Assembly (NCBI RefSeq): GCF_008974185.1
Contig: NZ_BKZP01000012.1
Coordinates: 1 to 64,000 of the forward strand
Direction of reading: 5' to 3'
From: Weizmannia acidilactici
GTDB taxonomy: Bacteria; Bacillota; Bacilli; Bacillales; Bacillaceae_C
Length of the DNA: 64,000 bases
Below are positions 59,357 to 64,000 of this stretch, piece after piece. The notes under the pieces are model-generated. The model did no database searches, was not told where the DNA came from, and saw only the letters and a program-made list of their open reading frames with translations. How positions within the stretch are numbered: the stretch's first letter is position 1; each line of letters opens with the position of its first letter. The position numbers were made by a program, and so were the translations under genes.

Positions 59357-60103
59357 CTACCGTTTGATGCACGTAAAAAAGATCCTTTCGCTCTCAGGCC
59401 CCGGCGCTTCCGCTTTAAAATCGGCAGTAGGCGATTTTACTTCAAAGCCGGCTTCTCTAAGCCATTTCCCATATGTTTCAACCGGGAACGTGCGCTGCTT
59501 ATGCAATTCGTCAAACCGTTCATACAGGCCAGTTTTTTCATCAAAAACAAAAAAACTTAACTCATGTTCAACCGAATGCGGGTAGGCGCCGGGAAAACTG
59601 TTCCAAATATAGGAGACGTCATCTCCGTTATCGGCAAACGTATGGTTTTGGAACAACCGGTCGATTTTATAAATGGAATGCACGTCAAACAGGAACATTC
59701 CGCCAGGCCTGAGTGCCCCATACACATGCCGGAACGTCTCTTTGACTTCGCTTTCCGTTTCCAAATAATTCAGCGAATCACAGAAAACCGCCACGATATC
59801 AAAATCATGAAGGCCTTCAAGCATGCACATGTTTTGTTGGAGAAAAACAATGTACAAGCTTTCTACAAGCGCTTTTTCGCTGGCAACAGCGAGCATGTTC
59901 TCCGACAAGTCCACACCGGTTACATCGTAGCCTTCCCTGGCGAGGTGCACCGACAATTCGCCTGTCCCGCAGGCAAGGTCAAGGATGCGCCTGCCTGTAA
60001 TGCCATACTGCTGTTGCTGTGCTTTAATCCACCGCAGCCAATCCGCGTAAGGTGCATCTTCCATTAACACGTCATACACATAGGCGAAATCTTCATAGCT
60101 CAT
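59357..60103 (-). CDS. yqeM: class I SAM-dependent methyltransferase YqeM
   Basis: The 248-aa protein has SAM motif ILDLACGTGELSVHLA (40-55), acidic motif VTGVDLSENML and a C-terminal substrate part. Substrate unknown. It overlaps rsfS by 4 nt and ends the yqeG-yqeM operon. Confidence 0.92.
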   Translation of the reverse strand: MSYEDFAYVYDVLMEDAPYADWLRWIKAQQQQYGITGRRILDLACGTGELSVHLAREGYDVTGVDLSENMLAVASEKALVESLYIVFLQQNMCMLEGLHDFDIVAVFCDSLNYLETESEVKETFRHVYGALRPGGMFLFDVHSIYKIDRLFQNHTFADNGDDVSYIWNSFPGAYPHSVEHELSFFVFDEKTGLYERFDELHKQRTFPVETYGKWLREAGFEVKSPTADFKAEAPGPESERIFFTCIKR

Positions 60104-60459
60104 GACAGCACGCTCTCAATGCTGACGGATGGCGCGTCTCCCCAAAGCCTTTCCAAATTGTAATAATTCCGTTCATCACGGTTAAAAATATGGGCCACAA
60201 TATCCCCGAGGTCAATCAGCACCCATTTTCCTTCTTCAAATCCTTCAATCCGTTTAACCATGTGCCCTGCTTCTTCGACTTTTTCTTTTACTTCACGGGC
60301 AATGGCCTGGATTTGTTTATCGGAATTGCCGTTGCAAATGAGAAAATAATCGGCAATTAATGATATCCCCCGCATGTCCAGCACGACAATATCTTCCGCG
60401 CGTTTATCGTCGCAAGCTTTCACGACTGTTTTTAATAATGCCTGATTGTCCAAATTCAT
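60100..60459 (-). CDS. rsfS: ribosomal silencing factor RsfS
   Basis: The 119-aa protein binds L14 and blocks subunit joining in starvation. Family blocks DIVVLDMRGISLIADYFLI and GEWVLIDLGDIVAHIF-like WVLIDLGDIVAHIF are present. Overlaps yqeK and yqeM by 4 nt each. Confidence 0.95.
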   Translation of the reverse strand: MNLDNQALLKTVVKACDDKRAEDIVVLDMRGISLIADYFLICNGNSDKQIQAIAREVKEKVEEAGHMVKRIEGFEEGKWVLIDLGDIVAHIFNRDERNYYNLERLWGDAPSVSIESVLS

Positions 60460-61025
60460 TTCCCTTCTTTCTTCATCGCTAAATCATTGTATAACGCAAA
60501 AGTTTCCGGAAAAATGGTCTGGTGTTTGCTGATCAAAAATTCAATCGTATGCCCCGCCGCAAACAACACCGCTTTATCCAAATCTTCATCAGCAAGCCGC
60601 CTGGCTTCATCCACCCCCAGGAAATTGCGCCCTGGTTCAATATAATCGGCCAAATACACAATTTTCTCAAGCTTCGTCATGCCTGCCCGTCCGGTTGTAT
60701 GATATTTTATCGCATCGAGTACTTCCCGATCAGTAATCCCGGCTTCTTTTTCCACCAAATACGCGCCGACCGGGGCATGCCAAAGTTCATGGTGGAAAGC
60801 AAGCAGCCGTCCATCCATCTTTTGGTCTATTATGATTCTCTTCATTTCATCCACCGGGCGGAACTTTGCGTAATCATGGAAAATCGCCGCCAGTTCTGCT
60901 TTTTTCTCATCTGCATGGTATTTTTTTGCCAGACGGACGGCAGTTTCCACTACACCGAGCGTATGGGCGTAGCGGCGTTCCGTCAGCTGTGCTTTGACAA
61001 GTTCCAATGCTTTCTCACGTTCCAT
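60456..61025 (-). CDS. yqeK: HD-domain Ap4A hydrolase YqeK
   Basis: The 189-aa metal-dependent enzyme is of the YqeK family, shown to split diadenosine tetraphosphate symmetrically. HD motifs RYAHTLGV, AAIFHDYAK, FHHELWHAPVGAYLV and YHTTGRAGMT give the metal ligands. It overlaps nadD by 11 nt. Confidence 0.94.
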   Translation of the reverse strand: MEREKALELVKAQLTERRYAHTLGVVETAVRLAKKYHADEKKAELAAIFHDYAKFRPVDEMKRIIIDQKMDGRLLAFHHELWHAPVGAYLVEKEAGITDREVLDAIKYHTTGRAGMTKLEKIVYLADYIEPGRNFLGVDEARRLADEDLDKAVLFAAGHTIEFLISKHQTIFPETFALYNDLAMKKEGK

Positions 61026-61587
61026 ATAAATGATGCTCCTTTATATATTCCCACACCGCATCCGGAATTAAATACTTGACCGACCGTTTTTTTTGCAAAT
61101 GCGCGCGGATAAGCGATGAGGAAATATGGATTTCGGGAATTTCAACAAACTGTACCGGATAAGCGGTTTGATGCGAATGCTCCGGCCGGTTGACGCCGAC
61201 AAATCGGACGAGCCGGACAAGCGCGTCAATGTTCCGCCATTTCGGCAAATATTCGATCATATCCGCACCGATGATAAAATAAAATTGGGTGTCCGGTTCG
61301 CGTTCCTTGAGCAGTACTATCGTATCATACGTATACGAGCGTCCGGGCCTTTCCATTTCAATCGTCTCTATTTTAAAAGCAGGCTGGCCGCTTGTGGCAA
61401 GCTCCAGCATATTCAGCCGATCCAGGTCCGTCACGCCGGCGGTTTTTTCTTTATGCGGCGGTTCCTGGTTCGGCATAAACCGCACTTCATCCAATTCCAA
61501 TTCCTGCAGCACTTCGTTTGCAATAATGAGATGGCCGATATGTGGAGGGTCAAATGTTCCGCCTAAAATTCCCACTCTTTTTTTCAT
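61015..61587 (-). CDS. nadD: nicotinate-nucleotide adenylyltransferase
   Basis: The 190-aa enzyme makes deamido-NAD from nicotinate mononucleotide and ATP. Nucleotidyl-transferase motifs GGTFDPPHIGHL and the ISSSLIRAHL region (ISSTxxR type) are intact. It lies 11 nt after yhbY. Confidence 0.97.
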   Translation of the reverse strand: MKKRVGILGGTFDPPHIGHLIIANEVLQELELDEVRFMPNQEPPHKEKTAGVTDLDRLNMLELATSGQPAFKIETIEMERPGRSYTYDTIVLLKEREPDTQFYFIIGADMIEYLPKWRNIDALVRLVRFVGVNRPEHSHQTAYPVQFVEIPEIHISSSLIRAHLQKKRSVKYLIPDAVWEYIKEHHLYGT

Positions 61588-61598
61588 ACCTGACCACC

Positions 61599-61889
61599 TT
61601 AAGGCAGAACGATTTCTTTATGATCCTTTGATTCTTTATAGAGGACGATCGTATTGCCGATGATTTGCACGAGCTCCGCCTGCGACCCTTCCGTAAGTTC
61701 GGCGGCAACCGTATCTTTATCGTCCTCGCAGTTTTGCAGGACACTGATTTTGATCAGTTCCCGCGCCTCAAGGGCATCGCTGACCTGCTTCACCATATTT
61801 TCATTCACCCCGCCTTTTCCGACTTGGAAAATCGGGTTCAAATGGTGCGCTTTAGAACGCAAAAACCGTTTTTGTTTGCCTGTTAACAT
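61599..61889 (-). CDS. yhbY: CRM-domain RNA-binding protein YhbY
   Basis: The 96-aa protein (YqeI in B. subtilis) binds pre-50S particles. The CRM loop GKGG (PIFQVGKGGVNENMV) and the start LTGKQKRFLRSKAHHL are typical. It overlaps aroE by 7 nt. Confidence 0.95.
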   Translation of the reverse strand: MLTGKQKRFLRSKAHHLNPIFQVGKGGVNENMVKQVSDALEARELIKISVLQNCEDDKDTVAAELTEGSQAELVQIIGNTIVLYKESKDHKEIVLP

Positions 61890-62725
61890 ACATTTCCTCC
61901 TAAATGTTTCAACACGATGCTTTTCATTCTTTCCGTATCCGGTTTAATGCCTGTCCATTTTTCAAAAGCGACCGCCCCCTGGTAAATAAACATGCCGAGG
62001 CCATTTTGCGTCCGGGCGCCGCGTTTTTTGGCTTCTTTTAAAAATTTCGTTTCAAAAGGATTATAAATGATATCGGAAACAAATGCACCTGGTTGTAAGT
62101 TTGCCAAGGAAACTGCCTGCGCATCCGTTTTCGGGTACATGCCGATGGAAGTGGTCTGCACGATGAGTGTATAGCTTCCGAGATTTTTTTCTGCTTCATC
62201 CAGCGTAAGCACCTGCGACGGGCACGGGTAAGGATTGGCATTTCGGATGGCTTCAGCTTTTTCTTTTGTGCGGTTCGATAGATCAACTTGCTGCGCCCCT
62301 TCACGGCACAGTGAATAATAAATCGCTTTTGCCGCCCCGCCTGCACCGATGACCAACACTTTATCGCCCGCTAAAGGCCGGCCGATTTCTTCCTTTAACG
62401 CCTGAAGAAAACCCGGACCATCCGTATTATACCCGATCCATCTGCCGCTACGCCGCACGACCGTATTGACGGCGCCGATCGTTTTTGCGATCGGGTCAAT
62501 GTCATCGAGATACTGCATAATTGCCGCTTTATGCGGAATGGTCACATTAAAACCGGCCACCCCGATCGCTTTCATGCCTTTTACAGCCGCTTCCAGATTG
62601 TCCGGCGTAACATGGAAGGCATGGTAATACGCATCCAATCCGAGTGCCTGGAATGCATCATTGTGCATGGCAGGCGACAAAGAATGGGCAATCGGGTCGC
62701 CTATCACCCCATACAGTTCTGCCAA
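61883..62725 (-). CDS. aroE: shikimate dehydrogenase
   Basis: The 280-aa NADP enzyme reduces 3-dehydroshikimate in aromatic amino acid synthesis. Substrate motifs SLSPAMHN and NVTIPHK (catalytic Lys), NTDGPGF (catalytic Asp) and GAGGAAKA (NADP loop) are present. TTG at 62725 is preferred to GTG at 62734 because GGGAG then lies 8 nt upstream. A hairpin (GAAAGGCA/TGCCTTTC, 62749-62782) separates it from yqeH. Confidence 0.95.
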   Translation of the reverse strand: MAELYGVIGDPIAHSLSPAMHNDAFQALGLDAYYHAFHVTPDNLEAAVKGMKAIGVAGFNVTIPHKAAIMQYLDDIDPIAKTIGAVNTVVRRSGRWIGYNTDGPGFLQALKEEIGRPLAGDKVLVIGAGGAAKAIYYSLCREGAQQVDLSNRTKEKAEAIRNANPYPCPSQVLTLDEAEKNLGSYTLIVQTTSIGMYPKTDAQAVSLANLQPGAFVSDIIYNPFETKFLKEAKKRGARTQNGLGMFIYQGAVAFEKWTGIKPDTERMKSIVLKHLGGNVC

Positions 62726-62786
62726 AATTCTCACTCCCTATTGTAACGGAAGAAAGGCAAGACCAACATTCCTGCCTTTCCCATTT

Positions 62787-63893
62787 TTAAATCAATGAGC
62801 GGCGGAGCATGACACGCACGCCTTTTGGCACATACGCAGCCACTACCGCACCCGGTTCATTGACCGTCACCCAGCCGAGCCCGGAAAAAACTATATCCGT
62901 TTTCCGCTCTTTAATGGAAAACTCATACCGCACCAGCTCCGGGAATTCGGCCAGCCGCCCTTTTCCCGGCGGCTGCAGCAAATCACCGAGCTGCCGTGCA
63001 TACAATGCATCCGCATTTTCAAGTTTGGTGCGGTGGATTTTCAAGGCATTCGAAACATAGCAGACAAACGGGCGCCTGCCGCCTTTTATATAATCGAGAC
63101 GGGAGAGCCCGCCGAAAAACAGCGTTTGTTTTTCGTTTAACTGGTATACCATCGGCTTGATTTCTTTTTTCGGCGTTATCACCTTCAATTCATTTTTGCC
63201 GACAAAATGGGCCATTTGGTGGTGATTGATAATGCCCGGCGTATCAAACAGAGAAGTCCCGTCATCAAGCGGGATCCCGATCATATCGAGCGTCGTCCCC
63301 GGAAAATAAGAAGTGGTAATCACATCTTTTTCCCCTGTTGCCTGCTTGATCACACGGTTGATAAAGGTGGATTTGCCGGCATTCGTGCAGCCGACAACAT
63401 ACACATCCTTCCCGTTCCGGTAATGGTCGATCGCCGCCATCGCCTCATCAATTGAATGCCCTTTTGCCGCGCTCACAAGCAGCACATCAACCGGTTGCAA
63501 CCCGAGTTCTTTCGCCTGCTGCTTCATCCAGTTGACCATTTTCGCCCTTTTCACCGATTTCGGCAAAAGGTCTTCTTTATTGCCGATTAAAAGTACCGGG
63601 TTTTTCCCGACGAACCGGTGGAGCCCCGGCAGCCAGCTTCCGTTGAAATCAAAAATATCGACAATTTTAACAATCAGCGCGTCCACCTGCCCGAGCCGGT
63701 TTAAGATTTTTAGAAAATCATCGTCCGTTAAAGGGACATCCTGCACTTCATTGTAATGTTTCAGCCTGAAACAGCGCTGGCAAATGACCTGTTCTTTTTC
63801 CAGCGCAGACTTCGGGGCGTACCCTAAAACATCCGGATCTTCCGTCTGGATTTCCACCCCACAACCGATGCAATGCACTGCCTGTTTTTCCAA
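62787..63893 (-). CDS. yqeH: circularly permuted ribosome-biogenesis GTPase YqeH
   Basis: The 368-aa GTPase helps 30S assembly. An N-terminal zinc finger (CIGCG and CQRCFR) precedes the permuted GTPase domain, in which NKED comes before the P-loop GCTNAGKST, then DTPG. The C-terminal RNA-binding part follows. TTG at 63893 with GGGAGG 7 nt upstream; 2 nt after yqeG. Confidence 0.95.
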   Translation of the reverse strand: MEKQAVHCIGCGVEIQTEDPDVLGYAPKSALEKEQVICQRCFRLKHYNEVQDVPLTDDDFLKILNRLGQVDALIVKIVDIFDFNGSWLPGLHRFVGKNPVLLIGNKEDLLPKSVKRAKMVNWMKQQAKELGLQPVDVLLVSAAKGHSIDEAMAAIDHYRNGKDVYVVGCTNAGKSTFINRVIKQATGEKDVITTSYFPGTTLDMIGIPLDDGTSLFDTPGIINHHQMAHFVGKNELKVITPKKEIKPMVYQLNEKQTLFFGGLSRLDYIKGGRRPFVCYVSNALKIHRTKLENADALYARQLGDLLQPPGKGRLAEFPELVRYEFSIKERKTDIVFSGLGWVTVNEPGAVVAAYVPKGVRVMLRRSLI

Positions 63894-63895
63894 AT

Positions 63896-64000
63896 TCAAT
63901 CCTCCCAAGTTAAATAACCTTTTTTCCTGAACCAGCCCATAATTTGCCGTTCAATCATCCGGTTGAATTTTGTCAAAAATCCATCCGATTGCGCAACCGG
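63896..64000 (-). CDS. yqeG: YqeG family HAD phosphatase, 3' end only
   Basis: The last 34 codons read SDGFLTKFNRMIERQIMGWF and end LTWED, matching the C-terminus of YqeG, a HAD IIIA phosphatase. The start lies beyond the window edge. The yqeH SD is embedded in its final codons, so the two genes are coupled. Confidence 0.85.
   Translation of the reverse strand, partial: PVAQSDGFLTKFNRMIERQIMGWFRKKGYLTWED

Overview
The window is a stretch of chromosomal housekeeping DNA from an endospore-forming, competence-encoding member of the Bacillaceae. The evidence is almost gene-for-gene agreement with the Bacillus subtilis region that runs from yqgP to yqeG (known gene order, recalled, not searched), together with spore genes (gpr, spoIIP, yqfC, yqfD), the comE locus and typical low-GC Firmicute promoters and Shine-Dalgarno (SD) sites. 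The moderate GC content and high use of TTG and GTG starts would suit the Heyndrickxia/Weizmannia coagulans group, but that is a guess. I see no rRNA, tRNA, CRISPR array, prophage or intact insertion sequence.

Layout. 1-9.8 kb: rhomboid protease gluP, rpmG, a small membrane/HTH protein, pbpA, an MFS transporter, sodA, yqfZ, ispG, yqfX and yqfW. 9.8-20.6 kb: a Zur-box-controlled zinc operon (znuC-znuB-zur), yqfT, a secreted NlpC/P60 endopeptidase (CwlO type), cshB-nfo, yqfQ, ispH, trmK-yqfO and cytochrome c cccA. 20.7-25.4 kb: a membrane protein and the macromolecular-synthesis operon yqxD-dnaG-sigA. 25.4-36.4 kb: the long minus-strand run rpsU-yqeY / yqfC-yqfD-phoH-pgpH-ybeY-dgkA / cdd-era-yqzL-recO / ccpN-yqfL. 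36.6-46.7 kb: acyP and yqeW on the plus strand, then the CIRCE-controlled heat-shock operon hrcA-grpE-dnaK-dnaJ-prmA-rsmE-mtaB-deoC. 46.8-54.7 kb: hemW, lepA, spoIIP, gpr, rpsT, holA and yqzM. 54.7-64 kb: comEC/EB/EA, divergent comER, then yqeG-yqeH-aroE-yhbY-nadD-yqeK-rsfS-yqeM.

Functional themes are ribosome and tRNA maturation (era, ybeY, yqeH, rsfS, yhbY, rsmE, prmA, mtaB, trmK, lepA), replication and repair (dnaG, holA, recO, nfo), isoprenoid synthesis (ispG, ispH), carbon-flow control (ccpN with yqfL, plus a cre site), zinc homeostasis, protein folding and natural transformation.

Most of the window is ordinary. The points worth a second look are: a frameshift in the 3' end of the c-di-AMP phosphodiesterase gene pgpH that fits a 16-nt deletion; a strong, apparently geneless promoter with a perfect cre site; a zur gene placed under a Zur operator; a structured, terminator-bearing intergenic segment upstream of holA; two Bacillaceae-type dispersed structured repeats; an SD-sequestering hairpin before yqfC; a probable AUA start for yqxD; and several gene losses relative to B. 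subtilis (pst operon, yqgABC, glyQS, floA-nfeD). I found no convincing wholly new multi-gene system.
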